Assembly: GCA_965223985.1 (NCBI GenBank)
Contig: OZ245030.1
Location: 4,278,001-4,342,000 of the forward strand
Reading direction: 5' to 3'
From: JAPPKS01 sp963667895
Lineage (GTDB): Bacteria > Poribacteria > WGA-4E > PCPOR2b
DNA: 64,000 nt
This document shows positions 45,087 to 54,823 of the stretch, piece by piece; positions within the stretch are counted from its first letter, which is position 1; every line of letters starts with the position of its first letter. A program made the position numbers and the translations under genes. Under the pieces are notes generated by a model. That model was not told where the DNA came from. It saw nothing but the letters and a program-made list of their open reading frames with translations, and made no database searches.

Positions 45087-46466
45087 ATGAGCAAACAAAA
45101 CCAAGTCAACCGTCGCCAATTTTTGAGTTGCGCGCTCGCCGGATGTGCGGCAAGTGTGCTTGGTCCCTTCGCTAAGTTGTCTCTTGCGGCGGACCTCTAC
45201 GCCGGACATCCATTGGCGCCAAAATTAACGCATCATCCTGCGAAAGCCAAAAACTTAATCTTCGTTTTTCTGACCGGTGGATTCGGTCATGTCGACACCT
45301 TTGACTATAAGCCGAAGCTACAGAGCGATCACGGCAAGGAAATCCCGGCGTGGGGAACCCAAAAGCCGCTTATGGGCTCGCCTTTCAAATTCCAGCCATA
45401 CGGTGAGTCGGGGTTGATGATTAGCGAGTTGTTCACTCAGCTGGGAGGTGTCGCAGACGAACTGTGCATCATTCAAAGCCTGCACACAGATATCGTTGAG
45501 CACTTTCAAGCCACCCTTGCAATGCACACGGGATCGGCGACTATCCCGATGCCCAGCATCGGAGCTTGGTTAAGTTACGGCTTGGGTACGCAAAATCAGA
45601 AATTGCCGTCATACATGATTTTGTGCGAAAACATTCCCTATGCGGGATCGCAAGTTTGGGACAACCATTTTCTACCGCCAGTCCATCAAGGGGTGCGTAT
45701 ATTCCCCGGCGACGAGCCGGTAGCGAACCTGAACTCGTCGGCGCACTCGGTGACGCTTGCAGAATTGGAACGAATTATGCTGCGTGACATTAACGAGCTT
45801 CACGCCCGCCAGCGTCCCGAAGATTTAGAACTGCTCGCCCGCATGAACGCCAATGACACCGCCGTAGGTATGATGCGCACTGCCCCGAAGGTGTTCGACC
45901 TGTCTGAAGAAACCGATGGCACCTTCGACCTGTATGGACTGAAACGCGACGATAACAACTCGTTCGCTTGGCAGTGCCTCGTTGCCCGGCGGCTGGTACA
46001 GCACGGTGTTCGCGTTGTTGAACTCATTGACACCGGCGCGACCGACAACTGGGATGCGCACGGCGATATGGAGGATCACCGTCCGAAAGCGGAACGGGTA
46101 GATCTGCCACTCGCTGCGTTAATCAAGGATTTGAAAGCTCGTGGCATGCTTGATGAGACGCTTATCGCTATCTGCACCGAGTTCGGTCGTACACCATTCT
46201 CCAACAATATGGCAGGACGCGAACATCACGCTCAAGCCTTCTCATGTCTTCTCGCAGGCGCCGGCGTCCAAGGCGGGACGACTTACGGTGAAACCGATGA
46301 CTACGGAGTCGAGATTGTTTCTCAACCGTGCCACGTCCACGACTACCACGCCACCATCCTACACCTTATGGGCATTGACCACACAAAACTGACCTACCGC
46401 TATGCGGGCCGAAATTTCCGATTAACCGATGTCAGCGGAAATGTCATCCAGGAAGTTCTGGCATGA
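45087..46466 (+). CDS. Tat-exported DUF1501 protein
   Basis: The N-terminus NRRQFLSCALAGCAASVLG is a twin-arginine (Tat) signal, so the protein is exported folded. The mature part carries the DUF1501 marks NLIFVFLTGGFGHVDTFDYKP, SIGAWLSYGLG and the C-terminal FGRTPFSNN...GREHH segment that resembles alkaline phosphatase-like metal sites. It is a sulfatase/phosphatase-superfamily fold of unknown reaction. A GGAG site precedes the ATG. It forms a two-gene operon with the PSCyt1 protein, a pairing repeated many times in planctomycetes and Poribacteria. The downstream Nramp-like gene is convergent. Confidence 0.9.
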   Translation: MSKQNQVNRRQFLSCALAGCAASVLGPFAKLSLAADLYAGHPLAPKLTHHPAKAKNLIFVFLTGGFGHVDTFDYKPKLQSDHGKEIPAWGTQKPLMGSPFKFQPYGESGLMISELFTQLGGVADELCIIQSLHTDIVEHFQATLAMHTGSATIPMPSIGAWLSYGLGTQNQKLPSYMILCENIPYAGSQVWDNHFLPPVHQGVRIFPGDEPVANLNSSAHSVTLAELERIMLRDINELHARQRPEDLELLARMNANDTAVGMMRTAPKVFDLSEETDGTFDLYGLKRDDNNSFAWQCLVARRLVQHGVRVVELIDTGATDNWDAHGDMEDHRPKAERVDLPLAALIKDLKARGMLDETLIAICTEFGRTPFSNNMAGREHHAQAFSCLLAGAGVQGGTTYGETDDYGVEIVSQPCHVHDYHATILHLMGIDHTKLTYRYAGRNFRLTDVSGNVIQEVLA

Positions 46467-46520
46467 TTTCGAGTACCGTCTCGGTGATTCTGAAGGGCTT
46501 CTACCGCTTCACGGCGCTTG

Positions 46521-47921
46521 CTAGGCAACTTGACGTAAGAGGGTGTAGCTTGCTAGGGCAACCATGATGAGAAAACAGATCCAAAGAATGGAATCCGCCT
46601 TCCACGTTGGTCTGATATGGTGGTTGATGTGTGTATAGCGCAGGTAGATGGTGCTGCCCGCAACGATAGGCATCATTATCGCTGCAATTGTGCCGCTGAT
46701 AGTGAGCATCCAGACAGGGTTCTCAATATAAAAATAACACATTGCCATAATCGTGGGTGAAATCACCGCCCAGATACGCATCACCCGCTTGCGTGCGCGA
46801 TAGTCACGGGGATTAATCACGCCGAGCACCCCCATAGCGTCTGCAACCATCCGTGTCCCCCCTGCTAGCCCCGAAACCACAGTTGAGAACAACACGAAGA
46901 ATGCCCCCAACAGGAATAGCCACGATGCCCACTCACCCAGCGTCTGCGTATAAGAGCCGGACAAAATGTTAATAGTATCAAGACCATTCGGTACGGTGCC
47001 CTTGTGATGCAACACACCGGCGCCCAGCATGTAGAACGGCACCGTCGCGCAAGTCAGCACACCCAATGTCAGCAGTACGTCAGCCTGCATGACGCGAATC
47101 CAACCCTGCGCACGGCGGATCCACCCTGGGCTGCTGTTGGGGGGGCCAACGAAACGGGCGTAACCCTTCTCGACACACCAATAAGTGTACGACATTGACT
47201 CGCCTGCAGTCACTCCGGTGGCGCCGTACGCTCCCAACGCTGCGGCGACTGCGAACACCGGAAACTGGAATTGCAGACCAGCGCGCACGTCACCCCAAGT
47301 GATAGCATAAGGCGTGAATTGCAACAGGATGGCACACACTATCGTGAGGACGGTGAAGGTTCCGACCATAAACGTCATCAACTTTTCGAGGGTGCGGTAT
47401 GTGCCGCGCAGTATCAGCGCCACCGCCAGTGCAGCGAAAATAATCGTCCACCATTTCGATGCAAAAAATGGGAACGCCATGTGAACCGCCTGCCCAACCC
47501 CGCCGTAGACGCCGCCGCCGCCTAAGTGAGCGGGGATTAGCTGGAACATCCACAACCAGATGAACCATGAAATCTTTTGACGGGGTCCGGGAAGTTTACC
47601 GGGTAGCCGATTAAAGGCGTGCAGTACAGTCTCGCCCGATGAAACCGTGTAACGCCCCAACTCTGCCTGCACGATACTCTTGCCCCAGCTACTCAGCAGC
47701 ATCCACCAGAACATTACAAACCCAACGGTTGCGCCTAGTGTCGTTGTCATGATAATCTCACCGGATCCAACGACCGTCCCTACCAAAATTAATCCCGGTC
47801 CGAGATACTTAAGCGTGCCTCTCAACCCAATAGGCGGCTCTCTGACATCGTCTGGACGGCGAGCATAGGGATCGATACTGTCTTCCTGTTCTGATCGTCT
47901 ATGTTCACGATTTTGCGTCAT
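46521..47921 (-). CDS. Nramp-family-like divalent metal transporter, non-canonical
   Basis: About eleven hydrophobic helices and the general Nramp order are seen: GPGLILVGTVVGSGEII (helix 1), WWMLLSSWGKSIVQAELGRY, FVLFSTVVSGLAGGTRM near the C-terminal third, and a YLRYTHINHH end. The metal-binding DPGN of helix 1 is replaced by VGSGE, and the MPH of helix 6 is not present (here TGVTAGESMSYTYW). It therefore likely carries a different substrate, or is a symporter relative. Length 466 is normal. It is convergent with DUF1501 and followed on its strand by nothing within the window. Confidence 0.75.
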   Translation of the reverse strand: MTQNREHRRSEQEDSIDPYARRPDDVREPPIGLRGTLKYLGPGLILVGTVVGSGEIIMTTTLGATVGFVMFWWMLLSSWGKSIVQAELGRYTVSSGETVLHAFNRLPGKLPGPRQKISWFIWLWMFQLIPAHLGGGGVYGGVGQAVHMAFPFFASKWWTIIFAALAVALILRGTYRTLEKLMTFMVGTFTVLTIVCAILLQFTPYAITWGDVRAGLQFQFPVFAVAAALGAYGATGVTAGESMSYTYWCVEKGYARFVGPPNSSPGWIRRAQGWIRVMQADVLLTLGVLTCATVPFYMLGAGVLHHKGTVPNGLDTINILSGSYTQTLGEWASWLFLLGAFFVLFSTVVSGLAGGTRMVADAMGVLGVINPRDYRARKRVMRIWAVISPTIMAMCYFYIENPVWMLTISGTIAAIMMPIVAGSTIYLRYTHINHHIRPTWKADSILWICFLIMVALASYTLLRQVA

Positions 47922-47995
47922 TCGCTAAGCCCTCTTCACATTAAAGGGTTTCGGTATTTTTTGTCAATCAGATGGTAAGTACCAGTGAATCTAGG

Positions 47996-50620
47996 TCATC
48001 CAATCGAGACCATTTCCAACTGTTTCTTCCATTGTGTCTGTAACATCGCTTTCAGCACTTGGTGCTCAGGGCGCATCAGTGTTGGGTCTGACTTCGTGAG
48101 CGCACCCGCTTCCAATTTAGCAAGCTCAAGCAGTGCAGCATCTCTGATAATATTGCCAATTTTGAAATCCGGAAGTCCAGATTGCCGCGTTCCAAAGAAT
48201 TCGCCCGGTCCGCGAATACGCAGGTCCTCCTCTGCGAGCGCAAAGCCATCGTTTGTTCGCATCATCGCTTTGATGCGGGTCACGCCATCCTCACCCTTCG
48301 GATTGGCAATGAGGTAACAAGAGGATTTGTGCTTTCCGCGTCCTACACGTCCCCGCAACTGATGTAGCTGTGCCAGTCCAAACCGTTCCGCATTTTCAAT
48401 CACCATAATCGATGCGTTCGGGCAGTCAATCCCGACTTCAATGACCGTTGTTGAAACCAAAATATCAATTTCTCGATTCTTCAGATGAAACATCACTTCC
48501 TGTTTTTCTGCCGACCTCATCCGCCCGTGCAATAGCCCGACGCGAAGGTGTGGGTAGACATCGCGTTGGAGGTGCGCTGCCATCTCCGTTGCGGCTTTAA
48601 TCTCTTCAAGTTTTTCTGATTCCTCAACAAGCGGGTAAACAATGTATGCCTGTCTCCCGCGCTGAATCTCCCTCTCAATTCGCGCGTACAACTGGTCGCG
48701 ATCTTTTTCTTTCACCCATTTTGTTGTAATCTCTCGCCGCCCCGGCGGCATCTCGTCAATCACGGACACGTTAAGGTCGCCATAGACCGTTAAGGCAAGC
48801 GTTCGCGGGATGGGAGTCGCCGTCATCACAAGAACATCCGGAGTGTTCCCTTTGTCCCGCAGCGTTGCCCGCTGCATGACTCCGAAACGGTGTTGTTCGT
48901 CAATAATGACGATTCCTAGCTGGTGAAATTCAACACCGTCTTGGATCAGGGCGTGTGTCCCCACAACGATGTGGGCTGAACCATCTGCGATGGCAGCGAG
49001 GACTGCTTCACGTTCTTTCTTGGGAAGGTCGCTTTTGAGCAGCACAACGTTTAGGTTCAGCTGCCTCAGCAATTCCGACAGATTGTAAGCGTGCTGCTCG
49101 GCAAGAATCTCCGTAGGTACCATTATTGTACCTTGGTACCCGCTCTGAATAGCGCACAGCATCGCCATCACTGCAACGATTGTCTTTCCACACCCGACAT
49201 CGCCCTGGAGCAACCGATTCATTGCTTGAGTAGTCCCCATATCCGCTTTGATTTCCGCAATGACCCGTTCCTGTGCCTGTGTCAATTGGAACGGCAGACC
49301 ATCGAAAAATCTTTGAATCACATCGCCTTCGACTTGGAAAGCAATCCCTTTTTCCTTTGTCTCCCATCGCCGCTTTTTTAGTTCAAGTCCCACTTCCAGC
49401 AGAAAGAACTCATCAAACACAAGCCGTCTTCGTGCAGCTTCGAGGTCGGCTTCGGAGGTCGGAAAGTGGATTTCGCCAATCGCAGGGCGCCGATCTATCA
49501 ACTGATGTTTCCGGCGGAGTTCCTGCGGGAGAATTTCGGGATACGCTTCAAGGTGCTCATCAAGCACGCTCTTGACCCATTGGCGCAGCATGCGTTGGGT
49601 AAGACTTGCCGTTAACGGGTACTTGGGCACGATTCGACCGGTGTGGATCAGATCAGCATCCTCATCTTCGAGGACCTCCACTTCAAAGTCGGTTGCCTGA
49701 ATCTCATTGCTGCGGCGAGCAAACTTGCCGCTCACGACCAAACGCGTCCCGACTTTCAACAAATGCTTCAGGTAGTTAATGCGGCGCCCAAAACTGACAA
49801 GCACTGCCACGCCAGTTTCATCGTAGACTGCAAACTTCCCGACTGGCTTCGCGCCGCGGCGGCGCGGCGTGAACTGCGTCCGATTGACAACTTTGCCCTG
49901 AATCGTCTCATGTTCATCGCCCCGACCCACATCATAAATTGACCGAAACTGACTCCGATTCAGATAGTCTCGCGGATAGTATTCTAATAAATCGCCAACC
50001 GTATGGATATCGAGCTCTGCCGAGAGCTTCGCTGCACGCCGTGTACCAATGCCCTTTGTACACTGAATTGATGTCCGCAGGAAATTTAGTGAGGCAGGGT
50101 CGGTTGAAAGGGGTGCAGCTGCAATTGTAGCTTCTAAAGTAGATGTTTTTGAAGGATTTTCAGAGCTCTCCTCCGGCGGACCAGCATCGGAAATATCAAA
50201 CAGGGGACCGGGGGGTGTGGGCGGTGCTTCTTTTGCTGTTGAGAACGGTTCACGCACGTCCGTCGGAGCGGAGCCACTCGGTTCCGCAACACTCGGGATA
50301 GATTGAATCAGAGGTGAATCTTTAACCGTAGACGATGCCACCGGTGTCTCTCCCAGCATCGTCTCGATTTGCACGGTAGCGTTTTGGATAACGTCGAGCC
50401 GTTGTGTCGGTGACAACGCCTCATAATCCGCAAACAGATTCGCAATTGCGTCAAGTGACTCCTTCTCATCGTGATTTAGCGTCAACTTTCGAGCTTTCGT
50501 CACCCACAGGGACACATAGTTACCCAGACCGTTAACTACTACATTGTTCTGGCAATCTCTGCGGCTTTCCTGCTGGAAGGGGCGACGCATCGTCTGCAAA
50601 ATTGCGGCAAGTTCATTCAT
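47996..50620 (-). CDS. recG: ATP-dependent DNA helicase RecG
   Basis: RecG remodels stalled replication forks and Holliday junctions. Visible parts are the wedge domain OB fold (HETIQGKVVNRTQFTPRRRG), Walker A in LLQGDVGCGKT, the DEQH box in VIIDEQHRFG, VLVMTATPIPRTLALTVYGD, STTVIEVGIDCPNASIMVIE and the C-terminal HQLRGRVGRGKHKSSCYL. The 874-residue protein is about 180 longer than E. coli RecG because of a charged N-terminal region (residues 1-165), ending in a proline/serine-rich linker, before the canonical start around residue 175. Extended forms of this kind occur in other phyla. It ends the block before the repeat-rich spacer. Confidence 0.95.
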   Translation of the reverse strand: MNELAAILQTMRRPFQQESRRDCQNNVVVNGLGNYVSLWVTKARKLTLNHDEKESLDAIANLFADYEALSPTQRLDVIQNATVQIETMLGETPVASSTVKDSPLIQSIPSVAEPSGSAPTDVREPFSTAKEAPPTPPGPLFDISDAGPPEESSENPSKTSTLEATIAAAPLSTDPASLNFLRTSIQCTKGIGTRRAAKLSAELDIHTVGDLLEYYPRDYLNRSQFRSIYDVGRGDEHETIQGKVVNRTQFTPRRRGAKPVGKFAVYDETGVAVLVSFGRRINYLKHLLKVGTRLVVSGKFARRSNEIQATDFEVEVLEDEDADLIHTGRIVPKYPLTASLTQRMLRQWVKSVLDEHLEAYPEILPQELRRKHQLIDRRPAIGEIHFPTSEADLEAARRRLVFDEFFLLEVGLELKKRRWETKEKGIAFQVEGDVIQRFFDGLPFQLTQAQERVIAEIKADMGTTQAMNRLLQGDVGCGKTIVAVMAMLCAIQSGYQGTIMVPTEILAEQHAYNLSELLRQLNLNVVLLKSDLPKKEREAVLAAIADGSAHIVVGTHALIQDGVEFHQLGIVIIDEQHRFGVMQRATLRDKGNTPDVLVMTATPIPRTLALTVYGDLNVSVIDEMPPGRREITTKWVKEKDRDQLYARIEREIQRGRQAYIVYPLVEESEKLEEIKAATEMAAHLQRDVYPHLRVGLLHGRMRSAEKQEVMFHLKNREIDILVSTTVIEVGIDCPNASIMVIENAERFGLAQLHQLRGRVGRGKHKSSCYLIANPKGEDGVTRIKAMMRTNDGFALAEEDLRIRGPGEFFGTRQSGLPDFKIGNIIRDAALLELAKLEAGALTKSDPTLMRPEHQVLKAMLQTQWKKQLEMVSIG

Positions 50621-51260
50621 AATTTGCCCATCAGAGTTCGCAGTCTGAATGAATCAAATAAGCGGACGCTGCGCCGTAAACGGCGTTGGTTTTCTCAACA
50701 CGATTCCCTAGCCGACAAGGAGATGCCGGCGAAATCCTGTACGAGTAAGTTGATAACGACATATCGCTAATATTATACACCAGTTTCCTCTCCGCTTAGC
50801 AACCTTTATTTGGGATATGTTGCAACGTGCCAAGATTTGACGAAAGCTCCCTACAAAAGCAAATATGGGCACGCACAAGACCTGCCCCTACATTTGGTCA
50901 ATTCCTGTAGGGGCAACCCTTGTGGTTGCCCTGCTGTCTTGAGGCGATTTCAGACAACCGTACTGGTTTTTTTGCGGATTGCCCGATTGTTTCCCGAATT
51001 GGCAACAGCGCCTGTAGGTTGGGTTGAGACGACGGCGAAACCCATACGATCAAGCGACTGGATAAGGAGCGATCAATGGAGCGAATAGCGACTGCGATAG
51101 TCTTGTAGGTTGGGTTGAGCGGATTTGATGAAACATGTGAATCGTAACACATGAGCATGGTTTGTTGATTGAGTTTAAGTTTTGTATGCGTGTAGCGTAA
51201 CCCAACCCTTTTTGGCCTTCCGGATGTGTCAAAAGGTGTTAAAAGCGTTGGGCTTAGTCA
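50621..51260. repeat. Repeat-filled spacer with palindromic and TGTAGGTTGGGTT elements
   Basis: No gene is seen in 640 bases. A palindromic element at 50905-50931 (TGTAGGGGCAACC, loop, GGTTGCCCT) is preceded by an inverted relative at 50867-50895. At 51103-51210 lies a MITE-like element that starts TGTAGGTTGGGTTGAGC and ends GCGTAACCCAACC, with terminal inverted repeats; a further TGTAGGTTGGGTTGAG start occurs at 51013. Related elements recur at 54434, 57016 and 57175. They look like non-autonomous mobile or intergenic repeats of the genome. Confidence 0.6.
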
Positions 51261-52070
51261 TTATACATCGTCCGATGGCGAAGGCACGTTATCCTGACAG
51301 TAAACGGGACGGAAGAGCGTACGCCGTTTGAACGGCATGTCAGCGAGGTGTTCCGGATGGGGCTCCCACGTATGCCACTTGTTGCCAATGACGTTGTAGC
51401 AATTGAATATGGCGACCCGATCAACCGTATCGTCCTCCCAGCGAGCGCCGGTGTGAGTGATCGCCTCAGTGAAGAATAGCACCGAACCTGCCGGGCAGGT
51501 ATAATCGTCCCAAAGTGGACAATCCCAATTTTGCGTCGATTTTGGCGCCGGAAAAGCTGCTTTGTGGCTTCCCGACAAGAACATCGTGCCACCGCCGCGT
51601 TTCTTGACTGGGTTCAGTTCCCATACAACTCGCGTCAACCCGCTGTGCGCTTTGTCGTGGTGCATATGATAGGTGTGTGAGTTACCCGGGAAATTCAACA
51701 TGCCCTGTCCGCCATGGGGTCTGAACTCGCCACGCCCTTTGGCTCGAATTGTCAGGAACGTGCCTTCCAAGCGAAAACCGTAGCAATCTTCGCTCGCGTA
51801 GCCTGACGCGACAAACTCGTTCATAAACCCGACAACAATCGGGTGGTCGGTCAGTTTTTCCAGGGGACCCCCGATGGATGAGCGATGATGTTCAGGGATC
51901 GACTCGGGTTCGCTCTGCAAACGGTAACAAAAATCCCGCATCGCGGCAACCTCGTCGTCGGTCAACACACCTGGGAGGGCTATCCAACCCCGTGTATCGA
52001 AGATAAACTTCTGGTCTTCGCTGAACTCTATTGCTGGCACACCGTCAGAATTCGTCGTAGGGATAAACAT
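51261..52070 (-). CDS. Phytanoyl-CoA dioxygenase family protein
   Basis: It is a non-heme iron(II)/2-oxoglutarate oxygenase of the PhyH group. The iron facial triad is suggested by HHDKAH (HxD in YHMHHDKAHSG) and a downstream histidine in EAITHTGARW, with an arginine further on for 2-oxoglutarate (VDRVAIFN). The N-terminal FIFDTRGWIALPGVLTDDEV is the family opening. AGGAGG precedes ATG 52070. The substrate is unknown; such genes are strongly expanded in Poribacteria. A paralog lies 95 bases upstream on the same strand. Confidence 0.85.
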   Translation of the reverse strand: MFIPTTNSDGVPAIEFSEDQKFIFDTRGWIALPGVLTDDEVAAMRDFCYRLQSEPESIPEHHRSSIGGPLEKLTDHPIVVGFMNEFVASGYASEDCYGFRLEGTFLTIRAKGRGEFRPHGGQGMLNFPGNSHTYHMHHDKAHSGLTRVVWELNPVKKRGGGTMFLSGSHKAAFPAPKSTQNWDCPLWDDYTCPAGSVLFFTEAITHTGARWEDDTVDRVAIFNCYNVIGNKWHTWEPHPEHLADMPFKRRTLFRPVYCQDNVPSPSDDV

Positions 52071-52165
52071 TATCAGACCTCCTAATTTTAAGGATAGCTA
52101 CTAAGTTCGTGTGGGGCGGTAGATGACGCTTTTCGCACTACCCCACTATTCGTTTCCGACAAAAA

Positions 52166-53053
52166 TCAGACTCCCCACCGCTTCCGCATCTCTTCCATCG
52201 GAACCGTTTTGCCCTGCGTCCAAGCATAATGTGCAATCGGATCCTCTCCAATCCAACGTTCATCAACCGGTTCATCGGCGCGTTGGTAGCGTGTGTCAGT
52301 GCTCAGACGAAAGCGGTGGCTTGTGTTGTCCAGCGATCCGTGCATGGTAAACATACCGAAAATTAACACATCCCCCATTTCAAACGAACTCGTTTGCCAC
52401 TGCCCGCCGTAGCGGTCAGCCAATTCGATCGGATCATTCGAGAACGAGTCGGTCACATGGTCACGATCAACGTCCATCTTTCCGTACGTCTCCTTCAAAA
52501 CATCAAAACGGTGGGAGCCAACAAAAATCGCCAACGGTCCCATGTCGAGCGGCACATCGCCGATTGGTGTCCAGCAGGTGACGAGCTGGTGCGTGCCGCG
52601 TCCCATATAAACGACGTCGTAGTGTGCGCCGGTAAAGCCGCCCGGCTCGACCACACGCAACCATTTATAATCGTAAGTAATGACGGGTGCATCGAAGAAC
52701 CCTTCACAAAAATCCATGATCTCCGGTGATTCGACCAGATTCAGAAAATCAGGCTGATGGGTGACGGCTTTGTTTCCGCCCATAAACATGCCGCGCTTGC
52801 CTTCCGACGGTACCCCTTCCAAAAGCGGGTACGCACGATCGAGCTGCTCGTTTTCGTCTAATTTATTGAGGAGAAATCGGCGGGCTGCCTTGACCGTTTC
52901 CGGGTCGTGCAAGCCGCGGATCAGCAGATAGCCATCCGCTTCCAACCTCGCTTGAAGCGCATCGCGATCTCCGGATAAATCATTGGCTTCACGCAACCAA
53001 CCGAGGTGCTTTCCACCCAATTCCATCTTTTTCTGGTTCATCGTGAGAATCAT
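52166..53053 (-). CDS. Phytanoyl-CoA dioxygenase family protein
   Basis: A second PhyH-type oxygenase. The iron ligands are in GAHYDVVYMGRG (HxD) and the downstream FTMHGSLDN histidine; an arginine follows in SHRFRLSTDTRYQRA for 2-oxoglutarate. The EADGYLLIRGLHDPETVKAA stretch is the typical N-terminus. ATG 53053 has CGGAG about 9 bases upstream and is chosen over an open frame starting at 53104. At 295 residues it is normal length. It belongs with the neighbour at 51261 as a paired cluster, and both are on the minus strand. Confidence 0.85.
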   Translation of the reverse strand: MILTMNQKKMELGGKHLGWLREANDLSGDRDALQARLEADGYLLIRGLHDPETVKAARRFLLNKLDENEQLDRAYPLLEGVPSEGKRGMFMGGNKAVTHQPDFLNLVESPEIMDFCEGFFDAPVITYDYKWLRVVEPGGFTGAHYDVVYMGRGTHQLVTCWTPIGDVPLDMGPLAIFVGSHRFDVLKETYGKMDVDRDHVTDSFSNDPIELADRYGGQWQTSSFEMGDVLIFGMFTMHGSLDNTSHRFRLSTDTRYQRADEPVDERWIGEDPIAHYAWTQGKTVPMEEMRKRWGV

Positions 53054-53118
53054 CTCAAAACTCCGTTTTTCTCTGATCCAGTATCTCATTCCAAGGTTCA
53101 ACAAAACAATTAGGGACA

Positions 53119-53151
53119 GAAACCGAAGTTTTTGTCAATAACTTCGGTTTC
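53119..53151 (-). terminator. Hairpin between the M42 peptidase and the dioxygenase gene
   Basis: GAAACCGAAGT at 53119-53129 pairs perfectly with ACTTCGGTTTC at 53141-53151, an 11-bp stem with an 11-base loop. It sits between the stop of the M42 gene (53228) and the start of the dioxygenase (53053). There is no clear T tract, so it is either a weak terminator or an mRNA-stabilising or leader structure. Confidence 0.55.
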
Positions 53152-53227
53152 TCTGAAGCAATACATTCTCTACGTCAGCTTCGCAGTAGAAACTACAATA
53201 AAGTATAGCGTTCGTAAACTTCAAATG

Positions 53228-54295
53228 CTATACAAGATTATCTACAATGGATGAATCAAGCTGCGGAATCAGGCACAGCAGCAGGTCTAATGCCGCTCGG
53301 TAATCATCTATATTAATGATAGACACATGGCTGTGGACATAACGGGCAGGTACTCCCAGCACGATTGACGGTACGCCGCGCCCAACCTGATGGATCGCGC
53401 CGCCGTCCGTTCCTCCAGACGCACGCACAGCAATCTGATGTGGAATCTGGTGCGCGGTTGCAGTTTCAATCACAAGTTCCGCTAAACGTGGATTGGCAAT
53501 CATGGAGGGGTCATACAACCGTATCTGCACACCGCCGCCCAGTTTGCCCTGCAAAGTATCGCTGCTAACGCCCGGCAAATCGTCTGCGGGCGGTCCTTCC
53601 AGCACAATCGCTGCATCCGGCTCCACTGCGGCGGCAGCTGTTCGTGCGCCGCGCAACCCGACCTCCTCCTGCACGCTCCCAGTGCCTATAACTGTGTTTG
53701 GGTGATCGCTGAGTTGTTGGAGAGTTTCTATGACTAAACCCACGCCAACCCGATTATCAAATGCCTTTGCAGAATATAGCTTGGGGTTTGTCATCGGCAT
53801 GAACGGTCCATAAGGAGCGATTGGACAACCGGGCTTCACCCCATACGCTTCCATTGCCTGTTCAGCGGTTTCCGCCCCAATATCAATGTACATGTCCTTA
53901 ATATCCATAACCTGATCACGCGGACTGGCACTCAGAAGATGAGGAGGTGTAGACCCAATCACACCGGCGACCTTGCCCCGTTGCGTCAAAATATTGACCC
54001 GTTGTGCAAGCAGTGTATGTGCCCACCATCCGCCGACCGTGAGAAATTTGACATATCCCGCCTCTGTCACATTCTGAACGATAAATCCGACTTCATCCAT
54101 GTGTGAATCAAGCAAGATACGCGGTTTTTCGGCGTTCCCGCTCTTTTCGCAGAAGATACTTCCCAATCGATCTTTTTGGATAACCCCAACCCCTTCCAAC
54201 TGTGAATGGAAGATTTTCCGGACCTCCTCCTCGTGCCCAGGGATGGCATCTGCTTGAGTGAGTTCCGCAAGTAGTTCAACCGATGTTTGGCTCAT
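53228..54295 (-). CDS. M42-family metallopeptidase (FrvX/endoglucanase M-like)
   Basis: The zinc sites match family M42: the first in LLDSHMDEVGFIV, the bridging residues in SAKAFDNRVGVGLVIE, the catalytic glutamates in GSVQEEVGLRGARTA, and the terminal histidine in PARYVHSHVSI. It should act as an aminopeptidase on small peptides in the cytoplasm. AAGGGAAG lies just before ATG 54295. The length, 355, is normal. The gene starts 12 bases downstream, on its own strand, of the 124-bp direct repeat at 54307, so the repeat abuts its promoter region. Confidence 0.93.
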   Translation of the reverse strand: MSQTSVELLAELTQADAIPGHEEEVRKIFHSQLEGVGVIQKDRLGSIFCEKSGNAEKPRILLDSHMDEVGFIVQNVTEAGYVKFLTVGGWWAHTLLAQRVNILTQRGKVAGVIGSTPPHLLSASPRDQVMDIKDMYIDIGAETAEQAMEAYGVKPGCPIAPYGPFMPMTNPKLYSAKAFDNRVGVGLVIETLQQLSDHPNTVIGTGSVQEEVGLRGARTAAAAVEPDAAIVLEGPPADDLPGVSSDTLQGKLGGGVQIRLYDPSMIANPRLAELVIETATAHQIPHQIAVRASGGTDGGAIHQVGRGVPSIVLGVPARYVHSHVSIINIDDYRAALDLLLCLIPQLDSSIVDNLV

Positions 54296-54306
54296 CGCTT
54301 CCCTTT

Positions 54307-54430
54307 CTGATTGAAATTAAAAACGCCGAAGTATTGAAATACACCCACACCCCTTCCGCTTGTGCCTCAGATACTGACTCTCCCATTCGCCCTCTTCCCG
54401 TAGGAGAGGCATCCCTGCCTCGATTCTCAG
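54307..54430 (+). repeat. 124-bp direct repeat, copy 1
   Basis: This block matches 57289-57412 in the same orientation over its full 124 bases, with about 18 differences by eye. It includes the shared phrases CACACCCCTTCCGC, AGATACTGACTCTCCC and CGTAGGAGAGGCATCCCTGC. The two copies bracket the FRG gene and the recombinase remnant (about 2.9 kb). A MITE-like element begins 3 bases after this copy. Confidence 0.8.
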
Positions 54431-54823
54431 TTTCTGTAGGTTGGGTAGATCGGTCATGATGAAACATGTGGATAATGACAAATCGGTTAGTTGGTTAATT
54501 GAGTACGATAATTGTTGGATGAAGCGAAACCCAACGATCTAGCGACCGAATAAGATCAACTGAGCGAATAGCGAAGGCGATAGTAAACCCACCGCGATAG
54601 TCTTCGCGGACACCAAAACTATCGCGTTCCCTGTTCGCTCCCTTGATCGGTCGGTTGAGGAAACCTTATCGCCTACGCTATCCGCTTGCTTGATCCCTCG
54701 TTGTCCATTCGGTTGATCTCAGTTAATCGTTCGTTCGATCTCCCATGATTTATTCCCTCGCTTGCGGGTCAGTAGGGAAGGGGAGGGAAGAGTGAATGGG
54801 AAGAGGACTGTCTGAATCGCGGA
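54431..54823. repeat. MITE-like element and repeat-rich spacer
   Basis: A TGTAGGTTGGGT...AAACCCAACG element spans 54434-54540. The remaining 280 bases are made of short recurring words such as CGATAG, GATCGGTCGGTT and TATCGCGTTCCCT; the same words occur at 51045-51100 and 56690-56880. No gene is seen. The function is unknown. Confidence 0.5.
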
